Assembly: GCA_019359695.1 (NCBI GenBank)
Contig: JAHHGV010000001.1
Location: forward strand, 310,001-374,000
Direction of reading: 5' to 3'
Origin: Brasilonema angustatum HA4187-MV1
GTDB lineage: Bacteria; Cyanobacteriota; Cyanobacteriia; Cyanobacteriales; Nostocaceae
Length of the DNA stretch: 64,000 bases
Shown: positions 35,199-45,553 of the stretch, one piece after another
Layout: every line of letters starts with the position of its first letter
Numbering within the stretch: position 1 is the stretch's first letter
The notes under the pieces: generated by a model
Told to the model about the DNA's origin: nothing
What the model saw: only the letters and a program-made list of their open reading frames with translations
The model's database searches: none
Position numbers and translations under genes: made by a program

Positions 35199-36182
35199 CT
35201 AAACGCGCAAAGCTACCATTTTTTCCACAGCCTCAACAATTTGTTCTGGTTGAACGATAGTTAATCTTTCTAAAGTTCCATTGTAAGGTGTGGGAATATC
35301 TTGGGAAGAAAGTCGCAATACAGGTGCATCCAATTCATCAAACAAGCGTTCATTAATAGAGGCAGTTAATTCCGCTCCAATGCCCCCTGTTCTCATGCAC
35401 TCTTCCACAATAATTACTCGATGAGTTTTTCTTACAGATGCACCAATAGTATCAAAATCTAGCGGTTTGAGTGATATCAGGTCAATGACTTCTGGATCAT
35501 AACCTTCTTTTTCCAATGTTTTGACAGCTTGCATTACATGATGTCGCATGCGTGAGTAAGTCAGGATTGTGACATCAATGCCCGAACGTACAACTTCTGC
35601 TTTATCCAAAGGCAGCAGATATTCTTTTTCTGGCAAATCTTCTTTTAAGTTGTAAAGCAGAACGTGTTCAAAGAACAACACTGGGTTATCATCACGAATA
35701 GCTGATTTGAGCAATCCTTTGGCGTTGTAAGCTGTAGAGCAGGCAACAATCTTTAACCCTGGTACAGCTTGGAAGTATGCTTCTAGACGCTGGGAATGTT
35801 CTGCACCAAGCTGCTTGCCCACACCTCCAGGACCACGAATAACCATTGGAATTTTAAAGTTACCGCCAGAAGTATAACGCAGCATTCCGGCGTTATTAGA
35901 TATTTGGTTGAAGGCAAGAAGCAAGAAACCCATGTTCATACCTTCAACAATTGGTCGCAACCCAGTCATTGCTGCCCCAACTGCTAAACCCATAAAGCTG
36001 TTTTCGGCGATCGGGGTGTCTAGAAGCCGGAGATCGCCATATTTTTTGTACAAGTCTTTGGTCACTTTGTAGGAACCACCATAGTGTCCTACGTCTTCAC
36101 CAAGAACAAATACAGTTGCGTCATGGGCCATTTCTTCATCAATGGCTTCCCGTAAAGCGTTGAAGAACAGTGTTTCTGCCAT
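35199..36182 (-). CDS. pdhB: pyruvate dehydrogenase E1 component, beta subunit
   Basis: 327 residues. E1 alpha2beta2 decarboxylates pyruvate with thiamine diphosphate and passes acetyl to the E2 lipoyl group. Seen are [30 protein letters not shown], with the conserved acidic ED pair for [40 protein letters not shown] and the C-terminal [20 protein letters not shown]. The length matches cyanobacterial and plastid PdhB. It is a single gene; no other PDH subunits are nearby, which is usual in cyanobacteria where pdh genes are scattered. Confidence 0.95.
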   Translation of the reverse strand: MAETLFFNALREAIDEEMAHDATVFVLGEDVGHYGGSYKVTKDLYKKYGDLRLLDTPIAENSFMGLAVGAAMTGLRPIVEGMNMGFLLLAFNQISNNAGMLRYTSGGNFKIPMVIRGPGGVGKQLGAEHSQRLEAYFQAVPGLKIVACSTAYNAKGLLKSAIRDDNPVLFFEHVLLYNLKEDLPEKEYLLPLDKAEVVRSGIDVTILTYSRMRHHVMQAVKTLEKEGYDPEVIDLISLKPLDFDTIGASVRKTHRVIIVEECMRTGGIGAELTASINERLFDELDAPVLRLSSQDIPTPYNGTLERLTIVQPEQIVEAVEKMVALRV

Positions 36183-36440
36183 TAGACTTTTATATTGCGA
36201 CTATTGTTTTAGAATCTTAACGCGCATCTGCTCCCTAAGATGGTGAGCGATGCTGCAAAGTATGCCGCTACGCACGCGAACGCACGAGTTGCTTGTCTTG
36301 CGTTTAAAATTATAGGCGATGTGACAGCAAGTACTTGAACAGTTAGCAGTTACCAGTTACCACTGACCAGTGTTTGTTCCCTGTTCCCTGTTCCCTGTTC
36401 CCTCTTTCCTGTTGCCTGTTGCCTGTTCCCTCTTCCCTGA
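36183..36440. repeat. heptad STRR tract upstream of pdhB
   Basis: Positions about 36371-36437 consist of imperfect TGTTCCC / TGTTGCC / TCTTCCC heptads repeated nine to ten times, a short tandemly repeated (STRR) sequence typical of heterocystous cyanobacteria. It lies just past the 3' end of the XRE regulator gene. Confidence 0.85.
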
Positions 36441-36785
36441 TTAATATCCAACTTCATTTAAGTGGAAACTCGGGGAATCATTAACTTGATTAACCTGGGT
36501 TACCTGATTCACCGGAGGAGACGAATTAACTGAACTTTCAGGAAATCTTCTGGGTCTTCCTGGTTTACGCTTATGTCGTTGATTGATGGATTTTTCGCTA
36601 GCAGCAGCCAGTTCTTCTGGTGTGCATTTAAACAGCCGCAATGCATCTAAATATTTTTTGGGTGTCATGGTTGGTTCTGTACGCCCTGCTTCCCAGTTGC
36701 GCACACTCGTTTCACTTATTGCAAGCCTGAAGGCAACTTCTGCGCGGCTAAGTCCCGCACGCTCTCTCAGGACTTGCATATCCAT
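36441..36785 (-). CDS. XRE-family helix-turn-helix regulator
   Basis: 114 residues from ATG 36785; a TTG at 36791 is the only earlier start. Residues about 4-58 form an HTH_3 domain: LRERAGLSRAEVAFRLAISE with the recognition helix TSVRNWEAGRTEPTM. The C-terminal half is basic (RHKRKPGRPRRF, an AT-hook-like GRPRRF core) and low complexity (VNQVTQVNQVND), ending in a Ser/Asn tail. A DNA-binding role is clear; targets are unknown. The AT-hook-like segment suggests extra minor-groove contacts. Confidence 0.85.
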   Translation of the reverse strand: MDMQVLRERAGLSRAEVAFRLAISETSVRNWEAGRTEPTMTPKKYLDALRLFKCTPEELAAASEKSINQRHKRKPGRPRRFPESSVNSSPPVNQVTQVNQVNDSPSFHLNEVGY

Positions 36786-37150
36786 AGCCAATGCTCCCTT
36801 TAAAAAACTATAGTACTTATTTATTAAATCAATTGACGTAAAAAAGCCAACTGAGGATTATTTGTTAACTATATTATTTTATAATCTATTAGTTACGTAT
36901 TTGGCAAACGGGCGATCGCCCTCACCCCCGCCAAAAGTTGCTAGTTGACAACGTTTGCCCTACTAATAGTGTAAATTTATCTGTCGTCGAAAAAGTATTG
37001 GCATTCAAATTTATCTTCCAGTTAAAGGATAATCTCACACCCAGCCACAAAGACACCTAGATTTGCTCTTTGCCCTAGCGGTTTGATGTGAGATTATCAA
37101 GCAAAGTTATTAAAACTTCACGTTGTAGCACTTGAGGCAAAACTCACCGC
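36786..37150. other. intergenic region with a 12-bp inverted repeat
   Basis: About 365 bp. GATAATCTCACA (37028-37039) and TGTGAGATTATC (37087-37098) are perfect inverted copies separated by 47 bases, just beyond the 3' end of hemB. The interior is not palindromic. It could be a processed-RNA stem or a terminator-like structure. There is a GGCGATCGCC at 36913. Confidence 0.55.
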
Positions 37151-38131
37151 CTATCGCAACCACCGCGCTGCATCTTTGGCATGGTAAGTTAAAATCAAGT
37201 CTGCTCCAGCGCGTTTAAAGCCGATCAGAGTTTCCATCACCACACGCTGTTCATCAATCCAGCCGTTTAAAGCTGCAGCTTTCACCATAGAATACTCACC
37301 AGAGACGTTATAAGCGGCAACAGGCAGGTTGCAAGCTTCCTTAACACGGCAGATAACATCCATGTATGCCAAAGCTGGCTTCACCATGAGCATATCCGCA
37401 CCTTCGGCGATATCTAGCCCAATTTCTTTTAGAGCTTCACGAGAGTTACCGGGGTCCATTTGGTATGTGCGGCGATCGCCAAACTGTGGGGCAGAATCTG
37501 CTGCATCTCGAAATGGGCCATAGTAAGCTGAAGCATATTTCGCAGCATACGACAAAATCGGGGTATCATGAAATCCCGCTTCATCCAAAGCGCTACGAAT
37601 TGCCTGTACAAAGCCATCCATCATTCCAGAAGGAGCAATGATGTCTGCCCCAGCCTTAGCTTGGGAAACTGCTGTTTTTCCAAGTAAATCCAGCGTTGGA
37701 TCATTCAAAACTCGTCCGGTTAAATCACCCACTTGTAGATAACCGCAGTGTCCATGACTGGTGTACTCGCACAGACAAGTATCAGCAATCACAATCAAGT
37801 CTGGTACTGCTTCTTTGACAGCAGTCGCTGCTTTTTGAACAATACCGCAATCATGCCATGCGCCAGTGGCATCAACATCTTTATCTGCAGGAATACCAAA
37901 CAAAATAATGGCAGGAATTCCTAAGTCATAAACTTCCTTTGCCTCTTCCACTATTTTGTCTATCGAAAGTTGGTAGACTCCAGGCATCGATCTGACTTCA
38001 TTCGCGATTCCTTCACCTGGTACAGCAAACAGAGGGTAAATTAAATCATTAGTGGTTAAAACAGTTTCGCGTACCATGCGGCGTAGTTGTGGATGGGTAC
38101 GCAGACGACGAGGGCGATGGGTAGGAAACAT
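37151..38131 (-). CDS. hemB: delta-aminolevulinic acid dehydratase (porphobilinogen synthase)
   Basis: 326 residues from ATG 38131; the frame is open 22 codons further, but this start gives the family N-terminus [20 protein letters not shown]. The enzyme condenses two aminolevulinate molecules to porphobilinogen for heme, chlorophyll and bilins. Seen are the metal/allosteric region [36 protein letters not shown], Schiff-base lysines in [17 protein letters not shown] and [13 protein letters not shown], and YNVSGEYSM. Only part of the zinc-binding cysteine triad is present ([11 protein letters not shown]), consistent with a metal-dependent cyanobacterial form. Confidence 0.96.
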   Translation of the reverse strand: MFPTHRPRRLRTHPQLRRMVRETVLTTNDLIYPLFAVPGEGIANEVRSMPGVYQLSIDKIVEEAKEVYDLGIPAIILFGIPADKDVDATGAWHDCGIVQKAATAVKEAVPDLIVIADTCLCEYTSHGHCGYLQVGDLTGRVLNDPTLDLLGKTAVSQAKAGADIIAPSGMMDGFVQAIRSALDEAGFHDTPILSYAAKYASAYYGPFRDAADSAPQFGDRRTYQMDPGNSREALKEIGLDIAEGADMLMVKPALAYMDVICRVKEACNLPVAAYNVSGEYSMVKAAALNGWIDEQRVVMETLIGFKRAGADLILTYHAKDAARWLR

Positions 38132-38486
38132 AAATTTTTGTGAACTGAGTAATACAAAATGGACACAAAACAAAGCGTCACAAATCATAGGACACAAACG
38201 CTTTGTAGTCAGAGATTGTGCAAAAAGCGCTTAATTGTCACGCAATTTGCAAAAAGTCGGGGCAAACCCCCGGTAGCTCCTCTGCCCTACTGTTTGTAAC
38301 GCTGTGGGGTAATTTTGTATTTTACAGCTATATCGTCAAACAAAAATCTTAAAAATTACCTCTATTTCTCCTTTTGGACGTAATTAAAATTTAATGGTGA
38401 TGTGCGCGTAATTAGTCCAATATGAAAAGCTCACTAGTCGCGCGAGTTTTTTGATGAATGACTAACGAGTGGCTGATGACAAATAA
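38132..38486. other. intergenic region upstream of hemB
   Basis: About 355 bp between hemB and the DUF4870 gene, both on the minus strand. It should contain the hemB promoter. A weak inverted pair CAAAGCG/CGCTTTG flanks about 38169-38204. Nothing else is recognised. Confidence 0.4.
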
Positions 38487-38828
38487 CTAAAAAACCCGGA
38501 AAATGTAGGGATAGCGGAAGGGTAGATCTGGATCGGTAAGAACATGGTAAACCGCCCAAATTGTGAGTCCCCAATGGACTAGAAACCATAGACCTGCTAG
38601 TGGTAACAGCAAACCGAAGGTGATCCACATCAATCCTGTCACAATAGCTCCATAAAGCCATACATTAAAGTGGAAGTTAATGGATTCTTTAGCATTTTCC
38701 CTGACAACTGGATCTTCAGACACAAAGAGTATAGCGATGGGTAGACCTACAGACACAAAGGTAGCGCTCAAGAAAATTGCACCATGACTCAGTGCTGATA
38801 AAATCTTTCGCTTATCTGGATCGTACAC
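38487..38828 (-). CDS. DUF4870 membrane protein
   Basis: 113 residues, with the DUF4870 pattern: KILSALSHGAIFLSATFVSVGLP at the start, then DPVVRENAKESINFHFNVWLYGAI and ending PDLPFRYPYIFRVF. Three hydrophobic helices. These proteins are common small membrane proteins of unknown role. It starts at ATG 38828 and is divergent from prfC with a promoter region of about 135 bp. Confidence 0.85.
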   Translation of the reverse strand: MYDPDKRKILSALSHGAIFLSATFVSVGLPIAILFVSEDPVVRENAKESINFHFNVWLYGAIVTGLMWITFGLLLPLAGLWFLVHWGLTIWAVYHVLTDPDLPFRYPYIFRVF

Positions 38829-38963
38829 TGTTTTTTTCTCCTTCAGTTTGACTTGGTTATTATATAACGACCACTACATAGGCGTTGTTGTCTTAAGATT
38901 AAAAGACTTACTAAAGTTGAAAAAAGTTAAGTTAAGTTAAGTTACAAGTAATCAAATAGCATT

Positions 38964-40595
38964 ATGTCTACTGAACTTGAGTCAGAACTACACAAAGCAG
39001 TTGATAGCCGTCGCAACTTTGCAATTATTTCTCACCCAGATGCTGGGAAAACGACACTGACAGAAAAGCTATTATTGTACGGAGGAGCCATTCATGAAGC
39101 TGGCGCAGTTAAGGCTAGACGGGCACAGCGTAAAGCAACCTCTGACTGGATGGCAATGGAACAGCAAAGAGGTATTTCGATTACCTCTACAGTATTGCAG
39201 TTTGAATATCAGGACTGTCAGATAAATTTATTGGATACGCCTGGACACCAGGATTTTAGTGAAGATACCTATCGTACCTTGGCAGCGGCAGATAATGCTG
39301 TGATGCTTATTGACGTGGCAAAAGGTTTAGAACCCCAGACACGGAAGTTGTTTGAAGTGTGTAAGCTGCGCGGTATACCCATCTTCACGTTTGTGAATAA
39401 GCTGGATCGTCCAGGAAGGGAACCTTTGGAATTGTTGGACGAAATTGAGCAGGAATTGGGCCTGATAACTTATGCTGTTAATTGGCCCATTGGCATGGGC
39501 GATCGCTTCAAAGGTGTGTACGATCGCAAAGAACAACAAATACACCTGTTTGAAAGAAGCGCCCACGGAAGTCGCGAAGCTGTCGATACAGTCGTTGACT
39601 TAGGCGATGCCAGAATAGAAGAACTTTTAGAACAAGATTTGTACTACCAACTCAAAAACGATATAGAACTTTTAGAAGGAGTGGGACCCGAATTAGATTT
39701 GGAATTGGTTCATCAAGGCAAAATGACGCCCGTTTTCTTTGGTAGTGCCATGACCAACTTCGGGGTTGAGTTATTCTTGAAAGACTTTCTTAATTATGCC
39801 CTCAAACCTGGTCCTCATAGCAGCAGTGTTGGCGAAGTTACACCTATATACCCAGAGTTTTCTGGGTTTGTCTTCAAACTTCAGGCAAACATGGATCCGA
39901 AACATCGCGATCGCGTCGCCTTTATCCGTGTTTGTACAGGCAAGTTTGAAAAAGATATGACAGTCAGTCACGCCCGCACTGGCAAAACGATTCGCTTATC
40001 CCGTCCACAGAAATTATTTGCTCAAGAACGGGAATCTATAGATGTTGCTTACGCTGGTGATGTGATTGGTTTGAATAATCCTGGTGTGTTTGCGATAGGT
40101 GATACCATTTATACTGGGCAAAAGTTGGAGTATGAGGGTATTCCTTATTTCTCGCCTGAGTTATTTGCAGTCTTGCGTAACCCAAACCCTTCTAAATTCA
40201 AGCAGTTTCAAAAAGGTGTTTCAGAATTGCGCGAAGAAGGGGCTGTACAAATTATGTACTCAGTGGATGAAGCCAAACGCGACCCAATTTTGGCTGCAGT
40301 CGGTCAGTTGCAATTTGAAGTGGTACAGTTTCGGTTGCAAAATGAGTATGGAGTGGAAACTCTGCTAGAGTTGTTGCCTTACAGTGTCGCGCGTTGGGTT
40401 GAGGGCGGCTGGGAAGCCTTGAATAAAATCGGACGTGTCTTTAATACAACAACAGTAAAAGACAGCATGGGGCGTCCAGTGTTATTATTCCGCAATGAAT
40501 GGAATTGTAACCAATTACAGGAAGACCATCCAGAATTGAAATTGAGTACTATTGCTCCCGTTGTTTCCGGACAACCGACAAATTCAAATAGTTAG
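38964..40595 (+). CDS. prfC: peptide chain release factor 3
   Basis: 543 residues, normal for RF3. It is a translational GTPase that recycles RF1/RF2 after termination. GTPase motifs: G1 [13 protein letters not shown] at about 23-35, G2 region [13 protein letters not shown]3 [19 protein letters not shown]4 FVNKLDR. The RF3-specific C-terminal domains contain [23 protein letters not shown] and [20 protein letters not shown]. Start at ATG 38964. A strong terminator follows at 40619-40663. Confidence 0.96.
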   Translation: MSTELESELHKAVDSRRNFAIISHPDAGKTTLTEKLLLYGGAIHEAGAVKARRAQRKATSDWMAMEQQRGISITSTVLQFEYQDCQINLLDTPGHQDFSEDTYRTLAAADNAVMLIDVAKGLEPQTRKLFEVCKLRGIPIFTFVNKLDRPGREPLELLDEIEQELGLITYAVNWPIGMGDRFKGVYDRKEQQIHLFERSAHGSREAVDTVVDLGDARIEELLEQDLYYQLKNDIELLEGVGPELDLELVHQGKMTPVFFGSAMTNFGVELFLKDFLNYALKPGPHSSSVGEVTPIYPEFSGFVFKLQANMDPKHRDRVAFIRVCTGKFEKDMTVSHARTGKTIRLSRPQKLFAQERESIDVAYAGDVIGLNNPGVFAIGDTIYTGQKLEYEGIPYFSPELFAVLRNPNPSKFKQFQKGVSELREEGAVQIMYSVDEAKRDPILAAVGQLQFEVVQFRLQNEYGVETLLELLPYSVARWVEGGWEALNKIGRVFNTTTVKDSMGRPVLLFRNEWNCNQLQEDHPELKLSTIAPVVSGQPTNSNS

Positions 40596-40618
40596 TCGTT
40601 AGTGATTAACAAACGACT

Positions 40619-40663
40619 AACCAGACTCCCGTGTGAACCGTTGCTCAACACGGGAGTCTGGTT
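40619..40663. terminator. strong hairpin after prfC
   Basis: Arms AACCAGACTCCCGTGT (40619-40634) and ACACGGGAGTCTGGTT (40648-40663) are a perfect 16-bp stem with a 13-base loop, in the convergent gap between prfC and the GMC gene. The T-run is weak. Confidence 0.7.
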
Positions 40664-40762
40664 AATACGGTTCGTTTAAGACTGAAGTTTAGACCCTACA
40701 TTTTGCACTTAAGCGAACAAATGGATGGTATTTTTGATTCATGCATTACGCAACACCATTTT

Positions 40763-42382
40763 TTATGAGGCTCTAAAGTAGTTGTATTTTAAATGATCTG
40801 CTAAACGCAATGCTAACGCAACAATCATTAACGTAGAATTAGCAGTACCTGAAGTAGGAAATGTAGAGCTTCCCGCAACAAACAGACCATTTACTTCATG
40901 AACCTGAGAATTTAAATTCACAACACCTTCCTTCGGGTTAGCTGACATCCGCGTTGTCCCCGTGTGGTGGGCTTTATCCTCAAAGTTTTCCTGCCAATTT
41001 TCTTCCTTGTTTAACCAACTAGAAAGATGCGGTGCAGGAAAGCCAATTCTTTGAAATTCTTGCGTAATTAATTGACTCATTCTTTGAGCAGTTTGTCGTT
41101 CCAACGAATTTACTTTCCAATTTACCTTGGCTAGTGGCATATTCAATCTATCTTTTTGGTTGCTAGAAAGAGTAATACGACTTTCTGGATCAGGTAACTG
41201 CTCTAGCATACAGTGAAGTTCAATACGTTCAACTTTGATGAGTGGAGGACGGCGCTTGACGTAACGGCGGTGAAAGCCTGAGCTTATCTCCCTAAAACTA
41301 GACAAGATCGTGAATATATCTTGAGTTGATTGCTTGATCAACTCTCGTTTTCGGAGAGTACTTTTAAGTCGCCTCATTGCTGACCAAGAATCGTTTGGTA
41401 GTGGATTGTATTCTTCTAGATAAGCATCACATCTCAATAGGTTTTCTTGCTCCTGAATTTTTGGACTTAGTGATAATCCATGTAGATAAACATGAGTCTG
41501 TTGTTTATTTTTTATCAAATAATGTCCAAATCTATTTCGTACACTGTAGGCAGAGTGATGAGCAAAAGAACCAATGACACACAAACTATGATCCATTAAA
41601 AATCTACCAACCACATCATTTTGATTCCCTATTCCATTAGGAATGGTTCGGTTGGAGGCTAAAAGTAGTCGCGCATTTTCAATCCCGCCACAGGATAGCA
41701 CTAAAGCTTTTGCTTTCACAAACGCACGCTTACCCTCTAAGGTTCTCACTTCAACTGATTCAAAGCAAGTCCCCAATTCATTTGTATTAATATGGGTTAC
41801 ATTGGCATGCAAAAGAACTTCAATATTTGGACTATTATCAATGAAAAAATCGCGTCCAAACCTTATTGGTTCTCCTCGTTCCTTAAGACTCTTACTGAAT
41901 TGCCAGAATGTCGTGTCTAAAAATTTTGAGTCTATATTAGGTGTAGCAGGCAAAACTTTAAACAACTCCCAAAGTCGATTGTCATAACAATTTGGTCCAA
42001 GTCCCAAATTTTTTCCTGCTCGTTCTAAGAATGGTTCTAATTCCTCGTATTTAAGATCCCATCCTGAGTAGGGGATCCAAGATCGTTTTTGAAAATCAGT
42101 GGGATTAAAAGGGGCGCATCTACCTGTCCATGTATGTGAGGTTCCACCATAAAGCCGATTACGAGTATTGTCTTTTCGTGAAACTCCTACATTTTCGATT
42201 TTACACAAGGCTTCCGTATCACCCTCTTTCTCAAAGCCACCGCTTTCTAAAATCCACACTTGAATCTTCGTCCCAGCAAACTCTTTTGCAATAGATAGAC
42301 CAGCCGGTCCGCTACCAACTATACATAAATCTGTTTCAATTAACAAATCATCCTCAAACTGACTCAGATCAGAAAATCTCAT
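40763..42382 (-). CDS. GMC-type FAD-dependent oxidoreductase
   Basis: 539 residues. The FAD-binding Rossmann motif DLCIVGSGPAGLSIAKEF is near the N-terminus with ILESGGFE as second contact. The family's substrate side shows RNRLYGGTSHTWTGRC, and the C-terminus has HHTGTTRMSANPKEGVVN with the catalytic His region and LFVAGSSTFPTSGTANSTLM. GMC enzymes oxidise alcohols, sugars or sterols; the substrate here is unknown. Length is normal and no signal peptide is visible. It starts at ATG 42382; the upstream DNA holds an IS5-family remnant. Confidence 0.9.
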   Translation of the reverse strand: MRFSDLSQFEDDLLIETDLCIVGSGPAGLSIAKEFAGTKIQVWILESGGFEKEGDTEALCKIENVGVSRKDNTRNRLYGGTSHTWTGRCAPFNPTDFQKRSWIPYSGWDLKYEELEPFLERAGKNLGLGPNCYDNRLWELFKVLPATPNIDSKFLDTTFWQFSKSLKERGEPIRFGRDFFIDNSPNIEVLLHANVTHINTNELGTCFESVEVRTLEGKRAFVKAKALVLSCGGIENARLLLASNRTIPNGIGNQNDVVGRFLMDHSLCVIGSFAHHSAYSVRNRFGHYLIKNKQQTHVYLHGLSLSPKIQEQENLLRCDAYLEEYNPLPNDSWSAMRRLKSTLRKRELIKQSTQDIFTILSSFREISSGFHRRYVKRRPPLIKVERIELHCMLEQLPDPESRITLSSNQKDRLNMPLAKVNWKVNSLERQTAQRMSQLITQEFQRIGFPAPHLSSWLNKEENWQENFEDKAHHTGTTRMSANPKEGVVNLNSQVHEVNGLFVAGSSTFPTSGTANSTLMIVALALRLADHLKYNYFRAS

Positions 42383-42457
42383 ATTAATTTCTTGCTTACC
42401 TTGGTTTACAAAATAGAAAAAGTCAATGATCTGTAATGTCTATCAGCCAAGTTCTAA

Positions 42458-42896
42458 AAGGATGTTTGAAAAGTCATTAAGGGAAAAAAGTCATGCCAAT
42501 CGCCTCACCACAATACGCATCATGGCAATGTAGACAAATATTTCTACTGTTTAGCGGTAATAGGTTGTAGTCTTTGTTCAAACTCTGACACAGATTGAGC
42601 AAGCTTTTGGTACCCTCCACTACCCACTGTTTGGGTAATAAGACAAAAGGCTTGAACCATTGCAGTCACAGCACCACCTATACAATCCAGTGACAAGATT
42701 TATCACCCATTGCATAAACGGATTGCTATCATAAACCGCCATCTACCCAAAAAATGGTTACAACCGAGGCAGTTTTGCCATCTGTTTAACCTCTAAAGTA
42801 CCTGTTTGGCTCCCTCTAGCTTCGTTCAAACTGCTCTGTCTTCGTTGAGAGTTTTTTTGACTCTGTAGCCGACTTTTCTAACATCCTCTAAGTGCG
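42458..42896 (-). pseudogene. remnant of an IS5-family insertion sequence
   Basis: The ends AAGGATGTTTGAAAAGTC (about 42458) and GACTTTTCTAACATCCTCT (about 42878-42896) are inverted copies. Reading the minus strand, I find the transposase C-terminus in two frames: FVLLPKQWVVEGTKSLLN, then SLNKDYNLLPL, and after a frameshift EIFVYIAMMRIVVRRLA followed by a stop. This matches the usual end of IS5-type transposases (LPKRWVVERT...DYE...FIYLAMIRIMVRRLA). The N-terminal and most catalytic parts are gone, so it is inactive. Nearby bases 42660-42870 are decayed. Confidence 0.75.
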
Positions 42897-43840
42897 CGAA
42901 ATATTATCGAACGCACTCCATGATGAACCTAAATTGAAATTCATGAACAAAGAGAGCGTTGATACAGAAAACATACCAACTACTAGGATTACAAAAGATT
43001 TATTCAGCTTTATTGTCAACTCCTTAACTAAATATTTTCGGCAGAAAATACCAAAAAGAATATAATCAAAAGATTTTTTTTATAATTATTTTATTCGGTA
43101 AATATTTAATGAAAAAGTTGTACGGCCACTGTTTTTTTTAGACATATCATGAATTTTCTGGCAAATCAATAGTTTGTATAAGATACTTACTTATCCCACT
43201 TATCTTACTTATCCTCTTTTTCAGTCAAATATACTTTATTTAAAAAATAATTTTTGCTTGTTTTTTATTAATTATGTAAATGAGCGTTATTGATTTGTGA
43301 AAAGACATTTTAAAGCTTTCACTTTTAGTGTTTTATAGTACTTTTTTTGGAATTGCTATAGGGTATTGCCGTGGTTACTTCTTCAAGTTAGCTTCGTTCA
43401 AATACTTTGCAAATAAAAGTTACATAATTTGCTATTTTCATTGATTAATTTGCCAAAAAATGCTACAATATGGCGGAAGTAAACCAACCATTATTTTGAC
43501 TCAAATTTCTTGTATACAGACTACAAAAAAATGGTAAGCGTATTTACGCCGCGCGGTACAAGTCAACTAGGCAGAATTTGGATATTGTATTCCTAGAGCG
43601 CCAGTCCACTAATATATGTTGACAAAAAAAATGATGTGATCCGGTCAAAACGCCTATTTGTAGTTAAATTTTTCGGTCTGGTTAAGAGCGATAAGCCCGC
43701 TTGCTTGACGCAAAGCGTATCGCATTAAAACTGAGCGCCTAAATATTGGATTTCAACACACTTGCATATTCTGCATTTCACGTCAATTACTTCTACTGGA
43801 CTGGCTCTGTGGCTTGCAGTTTAAGGAAACTAAACGCTTA
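42897..43840. other. long AT-rich gap with no gene found
   Basis: About 940 bp, AT-rich with oligo-T/A tracts up to about 43,550 and more mixed composition afterwards. No ORF of interest, RNA gene or repeat is recognisable, apart from a possible leader of the desaturase gene near 43,650-43,840. Confidence 0.4.
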
Positions 43841-44746
43841 ATGAAGCCGTATTCTCAACTCACTGTTATTTCTTACATCATCGGTCCTACGTTGATCGTC
43901 GTGAGTCATGTTGGTGCACTACTCGTGATTTTCACTGGCTTATCCTGGGGGGCGATCACTTGGACATTGTTACTGTATGTCATCCGAATGTTTGCCACTA
44001 CTAGCATTTACCACAGGTTGCTGACACACAAAAGCTATCAAGCTCCAGCGCTAGTGCTATGGATTGGTAGCATTGTCGCTGCTGCTGGTGGACAAATGGG
44101 ACCGAGTTGGTGGAAAGCTCACCATACAAAGCATCATCAATTTTCCGACCAGGATCACGACCCGCATTCGCCGTATCGACCGTTTAAAGGGATCAAAGGC
44201 TTCTGGTGGTCTCAAGCTGGATGGCTGTTCTCTTCAGAGTTTTTACCTGCAAAGTTGCCTGCTGATGTTGAAAATGATGTGGTTTTGAGGATGGTTGATC
44301 GATTGCACTTCATTCCCATGATTGCGCTCGGTGCAATCTCGTACCTTATGGGTGGAGTAGACTATCTTACTGCTTTTTTCCTCAGCACAACCCTCCTCTT
44401 TCACGGAGTCGCAACGGTTAACTCACTGACCCACACCGCTGGTGATCAACCGTTTAGCACCAACGATTACAGTCGAAACAACTGGCTCGTCGCAGTTCTG
44501 ACTTTGGGTGAAGGCTGGCATAATCTGCATCATGCATTTCAATCATCAGCCCGACACGGTATAACCTTGCGAGTAGGTCAAGTTGTTTATTTGCCAGATC
44601 CAACATTTTGGTTGATCAAACTGCTTGAATTTCTTAATCTAGCATCAAAGATTAGAGTGCCGTCTGAAACAGAACTTATTGCTCGCGCTAAAGACCGGAA
44701 CCATCAACACTTAGCACTTGGAACTGAAGTGGAGATATCGATCTAA
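43841..44746 (+). CDS. acyl-lipid/acyl-CoA desaturase (Delta9 type)
   Basis: 301 residues from ATG 43841, preceded by AAGGA; a TTG at 43814 gives nine more residues but a weaker start. All three histidine boxes for the di-iron centre are present: HRLLTH (near 58), HHTKHH (near 97) and HNLHH (near 229). Membrane helices flank them. It introduces a cis double bond in fatty acyl chains in the membrane. GPSWWKAHHTKHHQFSD and GWHNLHHAF place it with the DesC-like Delta9 group. A cyclopropane-synthase-like gene lies 0.8 kb downstream, which suggests a lipid-modification neighbourhood. Confidence 0.9.
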   Translation: MKPYSQLTVISYIIGPTLIVVSHVGALLVIFTGLSWGAITWTLLLYVIRMFATTSIYHRLLTHKSYQAPALVLWIGSIVAAAGGQMGPSWWKAHHTKHHQFSDQDHDPHSPYRPFKGIKGFWWSQAGWLFSSEFLPAKLPADVENDVVLRMVDRLHFIPMIALGAISYLMGGVDYLTAFFLSTTLLFHGVATVNSLTHTAGDQPFSTNDYSRNNWLVAVLTLGEGWHNLHHAFQSSARHGITLRVGQVVYLPDPTFWLIKLLEFLNLASKIRVPSETELIARAKDRNHQHLALGTEVEISI

Positions 44747-44759
44747 ATCTTGCTTGCAC

Positions 44760-44873
44760 AGGACTTACGCAAAAATAACGCACTTCTGTCATTGCGACCG
44801 TCCCTTGCGCGTGCCGTTAGGCATAGGGAAGCAATCGCAAAGCCTTATTTTTCGTCGCGAGTGCGTAAGTCCT
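44760..44873. mobile_element. MITE-like element, family A, divergent copy
   Basis: The same ends as family A (AGGACTTACGC and GTGCGTAAGTCCT) but a different interior (TCATTGCGACCGTCCCTTGC...GGGAAGCAATCGCAAAGCC). An isolated left end, TAGGACTTACGCAC, recurs at 44940-44953. It is non-coding. Confidence 0.7.
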
Positions 44874-45292
44874 ATTGCAGTTACGTAATCCTTCAAGGTG
44901 TCTATAATCAAGGTGTCTATAATCTCTCGAAAGATGAAACTAGGACTTACGCACTGTACAAAAAGACTGGATTATGCATAACGCGCGCGAACGCGTGGAA
45001 ATATTGTTTGTATTTGCGGATCTATTGTACTACAGCGGCAAAATGCTTGACTCTATCTACAATCCACGTTCATCTTCTTACGTCTTGCATAAAAAAATTA
45101 ATGTTATTTTAAAACTCAGTACTAATCTTGAATCCTATGTTTTCCTCAGAAAAACCAAGAAAAACGATGTAACTTTCTTGCGCTATTTTTGACTAAGCCT
45201 AGGGTTATACGGATAGGTGCAAGATATGAATCTTCCGCAGTGTGCATAAGTTGATTTCACTTACATCTAAATAAGAAGTAGAAGGAAGGCTT
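44874..45292. other. intergenic region
   Basis: About 420 bp of AT-rich DNA with a lone family A end at about 44940 and a short direct repeat AAGGTGTCTATAATC (44897, 44911). No gene is recognised. Confidence 0.4.
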
Positions 45293-45376
45293 ATGTCCTC
45301 ACAAGGTAATAACCCCGACTTTATTGAAGTGATTTATGCCGACTATGGTGATTTTCACACAATCAAAATTTTGTAA
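45293..45376 (+). CDS. possible small protein (27 residues)
   Basis: ATG 45293 to TAA 45376. A strong Shine-Dalgarno-like AAGGAAGG sits 7-8 bases upstream and the codons are plausible. The product (MSSQGNNPDFIEV...HTIKIL) is acidic and polar with several aromatics, with no membrane segment or family I know. A GCCGGGGG/CCTCCGGC hairpin (45380-45402) follows the stop. It could be a small regulatory peptide or a decayed fragment; evidence is the ribosome-binding site only. Confidence 0.35.
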   Translation: MSSQGNNPDFIEVIYADYGDFHTIKIL

Positions 45377-45553
45377 AGTCTGCCGGGGGAAGCTTCCTCC
45401 GGCGAGCTTTACGTCAATGCGTAAGTTCTAGAAACATTCTTTGAGCGCGATGCAAGTACCAGAGTCTTCCTCACCTGATGTTTTTATTCGTTGTCCCACA
45501 ATGGACTGCACAAGTGATTAACTGACCAGTACTTTAAGTGGAGAGAAGCAAAA

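Noticed and set aside
38132-38197. Longer HemB start at 38197
   Set aside because: [10 protein letters not shown] at 38131 is the normal HemB N-terminus; upstream residues are unsupported.
44750-45192. Overlapping plus-strand open frames after the desaturase gene
   Set aside because: The first includes a family A MITE; neither shows a start signal or recognisable protein.
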